Assembly (NCBI RefSeq): GCF_000332315.1
Contig: NZ_KB235944.1
Span: 236,641 to 300,640, forward strand
From: Prochlorothrix hollandica PCC 9006 = CALU 1027
Lineage (GTDB): Bacteria > Cyanobacteriota > Cyanobacteriia > Prochlorotrichales > Prochlorotrichaceae
Reading direction: 5' to 3'
Length of the DNA: 64,000 bases
A program made the position numbers and the translations under genes. The stretch's first letter is position 1. Each line of letters starts with the position of its first letter. Below the pieces are notes generated by a model. The model was not told the origin of the DNA, ran no database searches, and saw only the letters and a list, made by a program, of their open reading frames with translations. Positions 24,974 through 35,396 of this stretch are shown here, piece after piece.

Positions 24974-26557
24974 GTGAAGCGTCGATCGTCCTCCCGCCGG
25001 ATCCTGTCCCGTTCTCCGTCCCGTTCTCGATCCCGTCATGCCGCCCGGTCTAGCTCCCGTGGTGCCTTGGCGGACATAACCCCTCTGCCTGTCCCAGGGT
25101 CGCCGATCGCTGAATCCACAGACTTTCAGCAGCTTCAAACGGAATTGCAGTATCGCCAAGCCCAAGACATCCTCAAGGGACTGGTCACAAACCTCGACCT
25201 CAGCCAACGGGAGCAGAGTCAACTGGCCTCAGCGGTGCGGGGCTTACAGCGGATGTTGGCGAAACTAGAGGGCGAGGTGGTACAAATTGCTGTTTTTGGG
25301 CTGGTGGGGCGGGGTAAGTCCTCCTTGCTCAATGGCTTGCTGGGGGAATCGGTCTTTGTGACCGGGGCAACCCATGGGGTCACCCAGCAGGTGCAGGCGT
25401 GTCCCTGGCTGGGGGCAGAGGCGGCGGCAGCAGCAGACACCAACCCAGAGGCTGGAACCGCAGCAGACTTTCGGGGCGTGACGCGGGTGGCAGTCCCCAA
25501 TGTGGGATCATCCCCCCCAGTCCCCGGTTTGGGGTTAGCCCGCATTGAGTTGGTGGATACCCCCGGCTTGGATGAGGTCAGCGGCGAGGAACGGGAACGG
25601 CTGGCGCGGCGGGTGGCCAAACGGGTAGACCTGTTACTGTTTGTGGTGTCTGGGGATATTACCCAGGTGGAATATGAGGCGCTGCTCAGTTTGCGACAGG
25701 CCAGTAAGCCTATGTTGCTGGTGTTTAACAAGGTGGATCAATATCCGGAGGTGGATCGCCAAGCCATTTACGAGAAAATTCGGGACGATCGCCTGCGGGA
25801 TCTTCTCTCCCCCGATGAAATCGTCATGGCCGCTGCCGCCCCCTTGGTGACCATCGCCCAGCGGGGTCTGGATGGCCGGGTGACCCTCCAGCGCCACAGT
25901 GGAGAACCCCAGGTGGCTGACCTCAAGCTCAAAATCTTGAACCTGCTCCACCGGGAAGGGAAAGCCCTGGTGGCCCTCAATTCCATGCTCTACGCCGATG
26001 CAGCCCATAGCCACATTGTCAGCCGCAAACTGGAGATCCGAGACCATGCCGCCGACCAACTGATCTGGAATGCGGCCCTGACCAAAGCCGTGGCGGTGGC
26101 CTTGAATCCCTTGACCCTGTTAGATATGGTCAGCGGGGCGGCGATCGATGTCATCCTGATCCTCTCCCTGTCGCGGCTCTATGGCTTGCCCCTGACGCAG
26201 TATGGAGCCGCCAGCCTCCTCCAAAAAATCGCCCTCAGCATGGGCAGTCTCACCGCCACCGACCTCTTAACCAACCTGGGTCTTAGTTCCCTCAAGGGAC
26301 TGTTGGGGGCCGCAGCCCCAGCCACGGGGGGCGCAAGTCTGGTGCCCTATGTGCCCATCGCCACCACCCAAGCCACGATCGCCGGTCTGTCTTCCTACGG
26401 CATTGGTCGCGTCACCAAAACCTATTTGGCCCAGGGAGCCACCTGGGGAGCCGATGGACCCAAGGCCATGGTGCAAACCCTCCTCAGTTCCCTGGATCAA
26501 GGGTCGATTTTGGCACGGTTACGCCAAGAGCTAGAGGCCAAGCTGTACCGATCCTGA
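24974..26557 (+). CDS. Dynamin-like/Era-type GTPase with DUF697 domain
   Basis: A 527-residue GTPase. Residues 1-30 are an arginine/serine-rich basic stretch. The G domain has P-loop GLVGRGKSSLLN near residue 110, switch threonines GATHGVTQQ, G3 DTPGLDE and G4 NKVDQ. The C-terminal third is a DUF697-type membrane-associated region (VALNPLTLLDMVSGAAI, LILSLSRLYGLPLTQYG, TKTYLAQGA). Such proteins are probably membrane-bound and of unknown role. Start is GTG at 24974; the basic N-terminus could be partly over-called. Confidence 0.8.
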   Translation: MKRRSSSRRILSRSPSRSRSRHAARSSSRGALADITPLPVPGSPIAESTDFQQLQTELQYRQAQDILKGLVTNLDLSQREQSQLASAVRGLQRMLAKLEGEVVQIAVFGLVGRGKSSLLNGLLGESVFVTGATHGVTQQVQACPWLGAEAAAAADTNPEAGTAADFRGVTRVAVPNVGSSPPVPGLGLARIELVDTPGLDEVSGEERERLARRVAKRVDLLLFVVSGDITQVEYEALLSLRQASKPMLLVFNKVDQYPEVDRQAIYEKIRDDRLRDLLSPDEIVMAAAAPLVTIAQRGLDGRVTLQRHSGEPQVADLKLKILNLLHREGKALVALNSMLYADAAHSHIVSRKLEIRDHAADQLIWNAALTKAVAVALNPLTLLDMVSGAAIDVILILSLSRLYGLPLTQYGAASLLQKIALSMGSLTATDLLTNLGLSSLKGLLGAAAPATGGASLVPYVPIATTQATIAGLSSYGIGRVTKTYLAQGATWGADGPKAMVQTLLSSLDQGSILARLRQELEAKLYRS

Positions 26558-26578
26558 GGGTGCATCCCCCATTTTGGG

Positions 26579-26651
26579 TACGGGCGAAGCATGGGCGCAG
26601 GTATTCTCTGGGTGATCGCCCCAAGTTTTGCCGCCCATGCTTCGCCCCTAC
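26579..26651. repeat. Palindromic repeat, GGGCGAAGCATGGGCG
   Basis: CGGGCGAAGCATGGGCG pairs with CGCCCATGCTTCGCCC across a loop. It lies between the GTPase gene and the cyclophilin gene and may end the upstream transcript. Confidence 0.65.
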
Positions 26652-26794
26652 GATTGAACCCAACCGTCCCTAAAGCTGATGTTGTCTAGGGTCTGGGGGC
26701 AGCCTGCCGACCCAGATTTCCTGCGGTGCTGTCGCCGTGGTATGGGAAGATAAAACTTTGGTGCAGCAAAGATGGGTTAAGGATTCTGCCCCTT

Positions 26795-27979
26795 ATGGTT
26801 AGTCAACTCTTTCGTCACATTCGCCGTCGGATCACTGACACGATAACAAGCTTTATTAACATCAATCCCTTAAATGTCCGGACTCCCCTAGGTCGTCCCC
26901 AGGGTCAGCGGTTGGTGCAGGGGTTCGCCGCCCTCTGCTGTGGGATCGCCCTCGGATTCTTCAGCCTGCCCTCTGTTGCGGAAGCAGCCCTGCCCTCCGG
27001 CAATGCCATTAAGGATGGTGCGTCTTTATTACGCTATGCCCTGCCGATCGCCAACGACGATATTCGCAAGGTTCAAGGGGAAATCGAAGCCATTTCCTAC
27101 AGTTTACGGGGACTACGCTGGAGCTTTGCCCAGAAAAACGTCAGTAACGCCATCCGTACCTATTCCCTCTACAATCGCCGGATTTTAGAGGCTGTTCCCG
27201 CCGATCGACAGGCCGAAGCAGTGCCCCTCTTGGAGCAGATCAACACCGACCTCCTAGCCCTCAAAGCCGCCGTCGCCGAGGAACGGGGGGACGAAACCTT
27301 TGCCACACGGGCCGAAATCCTGAGCCTCATCGGCCAGGTGGAAACCCTGATGGTGGATGGCTTCCCCTTCGAGGTTCCCTCAGAATACAGCGACTTACCC
27401 TACCTCAAGGGTCGCGCCACCGTTGCCCTGGACACAAGCCAAGGTCCCATCACCGCTATCCTCGATGGCTACAGCGCCCCCGTGACCGCCGGAAACTTTG
27501 TGGATTTAGTCCAGCGGGGTTTCTATGATGGCTTGCCCATCACCCGTGCCGAAGAGTTTTACGTGGTGCAGTTTGGGGATCCCCCCGGTTCGGCTGATGG
27601 TTTTGTCGATCCAGACACCGGACTCAGTCGTACCATTCCCTTTGAAGTCATGGTGCAAGGGGATTCGGAACCCATCTATGAATTCACCTTAGATTCCCTG
27701 GGTATCTACCCCATTGAACCCCTGTTGCCCTTTTCCGCCTATGGCACCCTGGGCATGGCCTATCCCTCTGGGGATCCCAATGGTGGGTCTTCCCAGGTTT
27801 TCTTTTTCCTCTATGAACCAGAGCTAACCCCCGCCGGTTCCAACCTGCTGGATGGGCGCTATGCCGGGTTCGGCTATGTGGTGGAGGGCCAAGACACCTT
27901 GAGACGGCTCCAGGTGGGGGATGTGATCCAAAAGGCTACCGTCGTAGAGGGGCTAGAAAACCTAGTCCAACCCTCCTAG
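26795..27979 (+). CDS. Cyclophilin-type peptidyl-prolyl isomerase, TLP40/CYP38-like
   Basis: A lumenal or periplasmic isomerase. From the ATG at 26795 there is a positively charged start, then a hydrophobic core (GFAALCCGIALGFFS) ending in VAEAALPSG, a likely signal cleavage site. An N-terminal helical bundle (KDGASLLRYALPIANDDIRK, AQKNVSNAIRTYSLYNR, AAVAEERGDETFATRAEI) precedes a cyclophilin domain (VALDTSQGPITAILDGYSAP, FVDLVQRGFYDGLPITR, QVFFFLYEPEL). The layout matches the chloroplast TLP40/CYP38 protein of photosystem II assembly. Twelve bp before mutS, so the two may share a transcript. Confidence 0.88.
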   Translation: MVSQLFRHIRRRITDTITSFININPLNVRTPLGRPQGQRLVQGFAALCCGIALGFFSLPSVAEAALPSGNAIKDGASLLRYALPIANDDIRKVQGEIEAISYSLRGLRWSFAQKNVSNAIRTYSLYNRRILEAVPADRQAEAVPLLEQINTDLLALKAAVAEERGDETFATRAEILSLIGQVETLMVDGFPFEVPSEYSDLPYLKGRATVALDTSQGPITAILDGYSAPVTAGNFVDLVQRGFYDGLPITRAEEFYVVQFGDPPGSADGFVDPDTGLSRTIPFEVMVQGDSEPIYEFTLDSLGIYPIEPLLPFSAYGTLGMAYPSGDPNGGSSQVFFFLYEPELTPAGSNLLDGRYAGFGYVVEGQDTLRRLQVGDVIQKATVVEGLENLVQPS

Positions 27980-27991
27980 CGTCCCCAGCCC

Positions 27992-30745
27992 ATGACCTCC
28001 CCCCCCTCTCCCCCCGCAGACTTGCCCCAGCGCTTGGTGAAGCACGCCGTCAAACATACCCACCACCAGGACGTGGACTGGGAGCAACTGACCCCCATGA
28101 TGCGCCATTACGTGGAGGTCAAGTCTCAGCACAAAGATGCCCTGTTGCTGTATCGCATGGGGGACTTTTTTGAGTGCTTTTTGGAAGATGCCATCACCGT
28201 GGCGCGGGAACTGGAACTGGTGCTGACCAGCAAAGAAGGGGGCGGCGAGGTGGGGCGGGTGCCCATGGCGGGGATTCCCCACAAAGCCCTGGATGGCTAC
28301 TGCGCCAAATTGGTGGACAAGGGCTATGCCGTGGCCATTTGCGACCAAGTGGAAGACGCAGCCCAGGCCAAGGGTCCCTTGGTGCGGCGGGCCATTACCC
28401 GCATTATTACCCCCGGCACCATCCTGGAAGATGGGATGCTCCAGGGACGGCGCAATAACTTCCTGGGGGCGGTGGTGTTGGCGGGGAACCATTGGGGGCT
28501 GGCCTTTGCCGATGTCTCCACGGGGGAGTTTGCCACCACCCAAAGCAGTGATCTGGACCAACTGAACCAGGAACTCCAGCGCCTCAGCCCCTCCGAAGTG
28601 CTGTTGCCCACCCCAGCCCCGGATTTGGTGGGATTACTGCGCCCGGACCAAAAAAGTCAGTATTTGCCGGAGGGGTTGCCCCCCCAGTTGTGTTACACCC
28701 TCCGCCCCCAAAAAGCCTTTGACACCACGGAAGCCCGCCAGCGGTTGTTACAGCGGTTCCGGGTGCGATCGCTGGAGGGCATGGGCTGCGAGGGTTTGCC
28801 CCTGGCGATTCGGGCGGCGGGGGGACTGCTGAGCTATTTGGAAGACACATCCGAGGGGCGGGTGCAGCGGCTGCAAGCGGAGGATCCCGACTGTCATCTC
28901 CACCCCGCTGCCATTACCGCCATTCCCCTGCAACCCCTCCACACCTACGCCATTACCGCCTATTTGATTTTGGATGCCCAAACCCGGCGCAATTTGGAGA
29001 TTGTGCAGACGGTGCGGGATGGGTCGTTCCATGGGTCGTTGCTGTGGGCGCTGGATGCCACGGTGACCACCATGGGGGGCCGATCGCTGCGGCGCTGGCT
29101 GTTGCAGCCCTTGCTGGATCCCAGGGCCATCGCTGCCCGCCATGACACGGTGCAGGAGTTGCTGGAACGGGGCAATCTGCGGGGGGACTTGCGGCAGATT
29201 TTAGGGCAAATTTATGATTTGGAGCGCCTGACGGGGCGGGCGGGGTCAGGGACAGCCAATGGGCGTGATTTGGTGGCCCTAGCTGATTCCTTTGCCAAAT
29301 TACCCGACATTGCCCAGTTGCTGGCGGACACCACCTCCCCTTACCTGGCTCCCCTCAAAACCCTGGATCCCAGCCTGGAAGCCCTGGGGCAACGGATCCA
29401 TGGCTGTTTGGTGGCGGAACCGCCCTTGCTGTTGCTGGAGGGGGGGCTGATTCGATCGGGGGTGCATCCGGAACTGGATGCCCTGCGCCAGGAAAGCGAG
29501 GACGATCGCCAGTGGGTGGCCAACTTGGAAAGCCTGGAACGGGAGCGCACCGGCATTAACACCCTCAAGGTGGGCTATAACAAGACCTTTGGCTACTATT
29601 TGGCCATTACCCGCAGCAAAACGGATCAGGTGCCGGAGGACTATATCCGCAAGCAAACCCTCACCAATGAGGAGCGCTACATTACCCCAGAACTGAAAGA
29701 ACGGGAAACCCGCCTCGCCACGGCCCAAAGTCAACTCAATCTGTTGGAGTATGAGATTTTCAGCCAGTTACGGGCAGCGGTGGGGGAACAGGCCGAGTTA
29801 ATTCGCCAAGTGGCCCAACGGGTCGCGGCCCTTGATGTTTTGGCGGCTTTTGCTGAATTGGCCCAATTTCGCAACTATTGCCGTCCCCAGATGCGGGACG
29901 ATCGCCCCTTGGCCATTCACCAGGGTCGTCATCCGGTGGTGGAGCGATCGTTGCCCCCCGGTTTTTTTGTACCCAACTCCACGGCCCTGGGCTATGGCAC
30001 TCCCCTCGACCCGCCCGTTCCCGGTATCCCCACGGCTTTCCCCACCCCCGATCTGGTGATTCTCACGGGTCCCAATGCCAGCGGTAAAAGCTGCTATTTG
30101 CGCCAGGTGGGGCTGATCCAACTCATGGCCCAGGTGGGCAGTTTTGTCCCAGCCACGGCGGCCAGTTTGGGCATCTGCGATCGCATTTTCACCCGGGTCG
30201 GCGCAGTGGATGATCTGGCCACGGGGCAATCTACGTTTATGGTGGAAATGAACGAAACCGCCAATATTCTCCACCATGCCACCCCCCAGTCCCTGGTGTT
30301 GTTGGATGAAATTGGCCGGGGCACCGCCACCTTTGATGGCCTGTCCATTGCCTGGGCAGTGGCGGAATATTTGGCCAGTGAAATCCGCGCCCGTAGTATT
30401 TTTGCCACCCACTACCATGAAATGAACGAATTAGCCTCCCTGTTGCCCAATGTGGCCAATTTCCAGGTGACGGTCAAGGAATTGCCCGATGACATTGTTT
30501 TTCTGCATCAGGTGCAACCGGGGGGGGCCGATCGATCCTATGGCATTGAGGCGGCGCGGTTGGCGGGGTTGCCCCGATCGGTCATCGATCGGGCGCGGCA
30601 GGTGATGACCCAAATCGAAAAGCACAGCAAAATTGCCATGGGCCTGCGCAAGGGTGCCCCAGGGGACTCCCCCCACCCTAGCCGCAAAGCCCAACCAGGA
30701 TCCCCTGAACCGCCCCAGGGCCAACAGCAGTTGGATATGTTTTAA
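27992..30745 (+). CDS. mutS: DNA mismatch repair protein MutS
   Basis: Recognises mismatches and recruits MutL. Residues 40-60 hold [20 protein letters not shown] then MGDFFECF, the mismatch-binding Phe-x-Glu (as [10 protein letters not shown]). The ATPase has Walker [14 protein letters not shown] near residue 692, then [20 protein letters not shown], Walker [17 protein letters not shown] and FATHYHEM. The C-terminus has a low-complexity linker and ends QQQLDMF, a possible beta-clamp binding peptide (QxxLxF type). 917 residues, typical for cyanobacteria. It converges on ileS. Confidence 0.95.
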   Translation: MTSPPSPPADLPQRLVKHAVKHTHHQDVDWEQLTPMMRHYVEVKSQHKDALLLYRMGDFFECFLEDAITVARELELVLTSKEGGGEVGRVPMAGIPHKALDGYCAKLVDKGYAVAICDQVEDAAQAKGPLVRRAITRIITPGTILEDGMLQGRRNNFLGAVVLAGNHWGLAFADVSTGEFATTQSSDLDQLNQELQRLSPSEVLLPTPAPDLVGLLRPDQKSQYLPEGLPPQLCYTLRPQKAFDTTEARQRLLQRFRVRSLEGMGCEGLPLAIRAAGGLLSYLEDTSEGRVQRLQAEDPDCHLHPAAITAIPLQPLHTYAITAYLILDAQTRRNLEIVQTVRDGSFHGSLLWALDATVTTMGGRSLRRWLLQPLLDPRAIAARHDTVQELLERGNLRGDLRQILGQIYDLERLTGRAGSGTANGRDLVALADSFAKLPDIAQLLADTTSPYLAPLKTLDPSLEALGQRIHGCLVAEPPLLLLEGGLIRSGVHPELDALRQESEDDRQWVANLESLERERTGINTLKVGYNKTFGYYLAITRSKTDQVPEDYIRKQTLTNEERYITPELKERETRLATAQSQLNLLEYEIFSQLRAAVGEQAELIRQVAQRVAALDVLAAFAELAQFRNYCRPQMRDDRPLAIHQGRHPVVERSLPPGFFVPNSTALGYGTPLDPPVPGIPTAFPTPDLVILTGPNASGKSCYLRQVGLIQLMAQVGSFVPATAASLGICDRIFTRVGAVDDLATGQSTFMVEMNETANILHHATPQSLVLLDEIGRGTATFDGLSIAWAVAEYLASEIRARSIFATHYHEMNELASLLPNVANFQVTVKELPDDIVFLHQVQPGGADRSYGIEAARLAGLPRSVIDRARQVMTQIEKHSKIAMGLRKGAPGDSPHPSRKAQPGSPEPPQGQQQLDMF

Positions 30746-30773
30746 GCCGTTAACCCCCAGGTTCCCAAAGCCC

Positions 30774-33722
30774 TTAGAACTCCCCTGCTAAGGCTGGGAC
30801 GCAGCGATCGCACAGATCGGGATGCTCGGCACTGTGGCCCACTGAGGGGGAATAATTCCAGCAGCGATCGCACTTGTGGCCGTCCGCCGGTAACACCGCC
30901 ACCCCCCGATCCGCCGTCAGGCTGTGGTAATCCGCCGCCGCGATCGTCGTCAGATCCGACAGGATCTCCACCTGGGACACCATCAGCCAATAGCGCAACT
31001 CATCCACTCCATTGCCCACTCCATTGCCCACTCCATTGCCCACCCCATTGCCCACCCCATTGCCCTGGAGACCGGGGGGATTGAACTGCTGGAGGCGATC
31101 GCAGAATTCCCCCCCTGGCACCACCACCTGGAGCTTCGCCCCCAGGGATGCCCCCATCAGCTTGGCGGTGCGGGCCTGTTCCAAGACCTTGTTGGACTGA
31201 TCCCGCAGCCCCCGCAAGGGGTGCCAGAACTCCGTCAGATCCGGTTGCTGCCACTGGGGATCCAAGGTCACCCAGCCCGCCTCAAACACCGACTTCTGGG
31301 CCACGGGGTAGGGCAGGTTTTGCCAAATATCCTCCGCCATGTGGCACAGCACCGGGGCAATGGCCTTCGTCAGGTTCTCCAAAATTAGGGCCATCACCGT
31401 TTGGCAACTGCGGCGGCGGAAGCCCTGGGGACTGCTGATGTAGAGGCGATCCTTGGCAATATCCAAATAGAAATTAGACAGATCGACCACACAGAAATTT
31501 TGCACCGCCTGGAAAAAGCGGAAAAACTGGTAGGAGTCATAGGCTGCGGTAATTTCCTCAAACACCTCCGTGGAGCGGTGCAGCATATAGCGATCCAGTT
31601 CCGGCAATTGGTCGTAGGCGACTGCATCGGTTGCTGGATTGAAATCATGGAGATTGCCCAGTAAATACCGAGCCGTATTGCGAATCTTGCGGTAAATATC
31701 CGCCAACTGCTTGAGGATGGTTTTGCCAAAGGGAACATCATTGCTGTAGTCCACGGAGGACACCCACAGCCGCAGCACATCGGCCCCATAGGGGGGATCC
31801 TGCTTCTGGTTTTTGCCCCCCTCAATCACCAACCCCGGCGCAATGATGTTGCCCAGGGACTTGCTCATTTTGTAGCCCTTTTCATCCAGGGTAAAGCCAT
31901 GGGTCAGCACGGTTTTATAGGGGGCTTGGCCCTGCACCGCCACACTGGTGAGCAGGCTGGACTGGAACCAACCCCGGTGTTGATCGGAGCCTTCCAAGTA
32001 CAGATCCGCTGGATAGCCTAGGTTCCGTTGTTGCGCCACCGCCGCCCAGGAGCTGCCCGAATCAAACCAGACATCCATGGTGTCGCTGCCTTTGCGGTAG
32101 CGATCGGCCTCGGCCCGGTAGGATTCCGGCAATAATTCCGCCACCGATCGGCTCCACCAGGCATCGGATCCCGCCTCCGCCACCACCGCCTGCACCTGGG
32201 CCAGGGTTTCGGCATTGATCAGGGCTTCCCCCGTCTCCCGGTCATAGAACACCGGAATCGGCACCCCCCAACTGCGCTGGCGGGAAATGCACCAATCGGA
32301 GCGTTCGCTGACCATGGAGGTAATGCGGGTTTTGCCCGTGGCCGGGAGCCACTGCACCGTCTCAATGGCTGCCATGGCGGCGGCCCGGAAGCCATCCACG
32401 GAGGCAAACCACTGCTCCGTTGCCCGGAAAATGGTGGGCTTTTTGGTGCGCCAATCGTAGGGGTAGCGGTGGGGATAGGGTTCCCGCAAGATCAGGGATC
32501 CCGCCGCTTCCAGGGCATCGGTCACCGCTGTGTTGGCGGTTTTCAGCACATTCAGCCCCGCAAAGGGACCCGCCTCCGCCGTAAAGTCCCCCCGCTCATC
32601 CACGGGACACAGCACCGGCAACCCATAGCGCTGCCCCACGATGAAGTCATCTTGACCATGGCCGGGGGCCGTATGCACTAAGCCGGTGCCGGACTCTGTG
32701 GTGATGTAGTCGCCGCCGATGACCACGGGACTGTCCCGATCGAAGAGGGGATGGCGATAGGTGGCTCCTTCCAAGGCACTGCCCATGATCCGCGCCACCA
32801 CCGCCAGGGGCTGATCCCATTTGGCCGCCAGGGTTTCCACCAAGTCCGAGGCCACGATCAGGTATTTGGGCAGGCGGGTCTTGGATCCGGGAGCCAGGTT
32901 GTCCGCCCCCGTATCCACCAGGGCATAGGCGATCGCCCCATTGACCGCCACCGCCAAGTTACCGGGAATCGTCCAGGGGGTGGTGGTCCAGATGGCTAAA
33001 CCCAGGTCGGGCACATAGTCTTGGAGGATCGATCGCAGACCCTCCGGCAAACTGGTCACCCGAAACGCGGCGTAGAGGCTGGGGGACACATGGCCATCGG
33101 GATACTCCAGTTCCGCCTCCGCCAAGGCCGTTTGGGAGCTGGGACTCCAGTGAACCGGCTTCAGTCCCCGATAGATATAGCCCTTGAGGAACATCTGGCT
33201 AAACACCTCCAACTGGGCCGCTTCATAGGCGGGTTCCAGGGTCAAATAGGGGTGTTCCCAGTCGCCCCAAATGCCGTAGCGCTGGAAGCCTTGGCGTTGC
33301 TGATCCACCTGCCCTAGGGCGTAGGCATGGGCCTTGGCCCGTAGATCCAGGGGGCTGAGGTTGCGGCGATCGTCCCCCTTCATGGCTTGCAGCACTTTGA
33401 CTTCGATGGGCAGGCCATGGCAGTCCCAACCGGGCACATAGGCCGCTTTCCGCCCCCGCAGCAGTTGATATTTATTGATGATGTCCTTCAGTACCTTGTT
33501 GAGGGCATGGCCCATGTGGAGTTCCCCGTTGGCGTAGGGGGGACCGTCGTGGAGCAGGAAGGGTTCGCCGGGGTTTTCCTGGGACAACCGCTCGTAAATC
33601 TGCTGATCCTGCCAAAATTGCTGAATTTCCGGCTCCCGCACCACGGCGTTGGCCCGCATGTTGAAGTCGGTTTGCAGTAAGTTCAGGCTGTCTTTGTAGC
33701 GTCCAGGATCGGCTTTACTCAC
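30774..33722 (-). CDS. ileS: Isoleucine-tRNA ligase
   Basis: Class I aminoacyl-tRNA synthetase. HIGH motif as ELHMGHALN near residue 70, editing domain in the middle (GLVHTAPGHGQDDF), KMSKS motif as GYKMSKSLGN near residue 615, anticodon domain, and a C-terminal zinc finger CDRCWNYSPSVGHSAEH...CDRC. I prefer the GTG start at 33722 (VSKADPGRYKD), since the longer frame adds 15 residues without similarity. A 12-bp tandem repeat (31007-31066) adds a GNGV repeat just before the zinc finger. Confidence 0.95.
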   Translation of the reverse strand: MSKADPGRYKDSLNLLQTDFNMRANAVVREPEIQQFWQDQQIYERLSQENPGEPFLLHDGPPYANGELHMGHALNKVLKDIINKYQLLRGRKAAYVPGWDCHGLPIEVKVLQAMKGDDRRNLSPLDLRAKAHAYALGQVDQQRQGFQRYGIWGDWEHPYLTLEPAYEAAQLEVFSQMFLKGYIYRGLKPVHWSPSSQTALAEAELEYPDGHVSPSLYAAFRVTSLPEGLRSILQDYVPDLGLAIWTTTPWTIPGNLAVAVNGAIAYALVDTGADNLAPGSKTRLPKYLIVASDLVETLAAKWDQPLAVVARIMGSALEGATYRHPLFDRDSPVVIGGDYITTESGTGLVHTAPGHGQDDFIVGQRYGLPVLCPVDERGDFTAEAGPFAGLNVLKTANTAVTDALEAAGSLILREPYPHRYPYDWRTKKPTIFRATEQWFASVDGFRAAAMAAIETVQWLPATGKTRITSMVSERSDWCISRQRSWGVPIPVFYDRETGEALINAETLAQVQAVVAEAGSDAWWSRSVAELLPESYRAEADRYRKGSDTMDVWFDSGSSWAAVAQQRNLGYPADLYLEGSDQHRGWFQSSLLTSVAVQGQAPYKTVLTHGFTLDEKGYKMSKSLGNIIAPGLVIEGGKNQKQDPPYGADVLRLWVSSVDYSNDVPFGKTILKQLADIYRKIRNTARYLLGNLHDFNPATDAVAYDQLPELDRYMLHRSTEVFEEITAAYDSYQFFRFFQAVQNFCVVDLSNFYLDIAKDRLYISSPQGFRRRSCQTVMALILENLTKAIAPVLCHMAEDIWQNLPYPVAQKSVFEAGWVTLDPQWQQPDLTEFWHPLRGLRDQSNKVLEQARTAKLMGASLGAKLQVVVPGGEFCDRLQQFNPPGLQGNGVGNGVGNGVGNGVGNGVDELRYWLMVSQVEILSDLTTIAAADYHSLTADRGVAVLPADGHKCDRCWNYSPSVGHSAEHPDLCDRCVPALAGEF
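31007..31066. repeat. 12-bp tandem repeat inside ileS (GNGV)
   Basis: About five copies of CATTGCCCACTC/C code GNGVGNGVGNGV on the minus strand. The insertion is in frame, between the anticodon-binding part and the zinc finger, and looks like a recent slippage expansion. Confidence 0.85.
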
Positions 33723-34420
33723 GGTGGTGGCCCTTGGGTGAACGAAATGATGGTGTGACCAAATCATGATGTTAGCAACCCATGGGTTTCAACCCATGGC
33801 TTTAACACTTGTGCCCATTATCCCTGACCAAGACCGGCTTGTTCAAGCTGATCCCTGGGATGGCTAAGGTCCGGGGGCGATCGCGTCCCTTCTCTGCCCT
33901 CGATCGGCGATCGTGGCTGGGTTAGCGGAACGAAACCCAACGAGCAACCCTGGGTTCTGCCAAGCTGGGTCCAACCCAGGAAGCAACATCGGAGGCAATG
34001 GTTTTCTCGGCTGTGCCTGTCTCCCCGCGTCAGGCTTTGACTATGGGGGCTGCGATCGGGTAAGCAGCGGTTACCCGCCAGTTACTTCAGAAATTTCTAT
34101 AAAAGCAGGTAGCATAAATCATTAATTGCATAATTGCGCAAGTAAGGTTAACATAGAAAAATCTAATTGAATCACCATGACTAACTCGGATCTACCCCGA
34201 TCGCCACCGCCCCGGCAACACCCCCCTAGCCCCCCCTAGCTATATTGCACTGTGTTCCCCCTGAATCAAGGGTTTGAGCCTGTTTCAGTATAGGGAGTTA
34301 GGCTGCTGACTGCTGACTAATTAATAGTTAGACTGTGCTGAAGCCAAGGGCACAATGGGACAAGTCTAAACTCGTGTAAAATTCTCAATGGACTATCTTG
34401 AAAGGCACGGTATAGATTAC
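33723..34420. other. Intergenic region, no gene seen
   Basis: Contains the ileS upstream region, a palindrome around AACCCATGGGTT near 33780, a CGAAACCCAACGAG repeat near 33930, and A/T-rich sequence before the IS1 element. I find no supported gene. Confidence 0.5.
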
Positions 34421-34485
34421 GAGAGTTTCAATCAGATAATGATGAGCTAAAATAGATTACGGAGTTTAGCGTAAAGGAGAGTCTC

Positions 34486-35350
34486 ATGCCTAAGTGCTGC
34501 CCGAAATGTGATCACCCTCACTTTGTGAAAAATGGGTTTGTTGGGGAAACTCAGCGGTTTAAGTGTAAATCCTGTCACTACCAGTTCACGACGGAGCAAC
34601 TGGAGCGAGGAAAACCGTTGTGGATGAAGTTAGAAGCAGTCCTGCTCTATCTCGGCGGTTTGTCCCTGAATGCCACGGCGAAGCATCTCGACGTATCCGT
34701 GCAGTCCGTGCTGAACTGGGTTCGAGACTTTGCCAAAGCAAACTATGAGAAGCCAGAACCTGAGAAAGTGGTTGTGGTCGAGTTAGATGAGTTCTGGCAT
34801 TTTGTGGGGTCAAAAAAAAACGAGTTTGGATCTGGAAAGCATGGCTCTCTGGGAATGAGGCTGATAAGCTTGGGTAATGATCCGTAAAAGCTTTGTACAG
34901 ACAGGATTCCAATAACAACCCTTCATTCAAATGGTATCATATTTAACAGTCCTCGGCGTGATCCCCAGAGAGCCGAAAGCATATGACCGTGATCATGGGC
35001 GACTCATTGACTGGGAACTGGGGGATCGTGATCGTGAGACCTTAGAAAAACTGTTGGAGCGTTTAAGCCAATGGGAGGTCACCGTATACTGTACAGACCA
35101 TTGGAAAGGCTTTGAAGCCCCTCTGGGGAATCATTCGGAGGCCCATCATGTGGCCACCAAGACCGAGACTCTAGCCATTGAACGGAACAACTCAGACCAG
35201 CGCCATTGGTTTGCTCGCTTCAGAAGAAAAAGCAAGGTTGTCTCTAAAAGTGAGGAAATGGTCGAACTGACCATGGCATTATTTGCGAAGTTTCACGTCA
35301 ATGGCAGTATTGACTTGCTACGCAACTGGCGACTCTCATTACTTACTTGA
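34486..35350 (+). pseudogene. IS1 transposase, split by MITE and frameshift
   Basis: The 5' half encodes the zinc ribbon CPKCDHPHFVKNGF...CKSCHYQF and HTH of InsA; the 3' half encodes the InsB DDE domain from AYDRDHGRLIDWELGDRD to the end. The join is lost: a run of nine A's follows GGGGTC (seven would be in frame), and the MITE at 34843-34974 interrupts the gene. The MITE supplies an ATG at 34931 that reads VSYLTVLGVIPREP and then continues in frame through the DDE half, so a truncated product could be made. Confidence 0.88.
34843..34974. mobile_element. 132-bp MITE, GGCTCTCTGGG ends (copy 3)
   Basis: Flanked by GAAAGCAT on both sides (34835-34842 and 34975-34982), which is present once in IS1 copy 3 at the same place. 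This proves a clean insertion with an 8-bp target duplication. Confidence 0.97.
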
Positions 35351-35396
35351 AACTCTCCTCTATTGAATCTCCTGATAGCTTAGCCATAGAATTACC

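Larger units (their letters stand above)
34421..35357 (+). mobile_element. IS1-family insertion sequence (copy 2) with a MITE in it
   Basis: Left end GAGAGTTTCAATCAGATAAT, right end complement GAGAGTTTCAAGTAAGTAAT, giving inverted repeats of at least 11 bp. The length is 937 bp against 796 bp for copy 3; the difference is a 132-bp MITE plus its 8-bp duplication and one extra A. No clear target duplication flanks the element. Confidence 0.92.

Noticed and set aside
33913-34125. 70-residue frame before the IS1 copy
   Set aside because: It covers a CGAAACCCAACGAG repeat and has no recognisable features.
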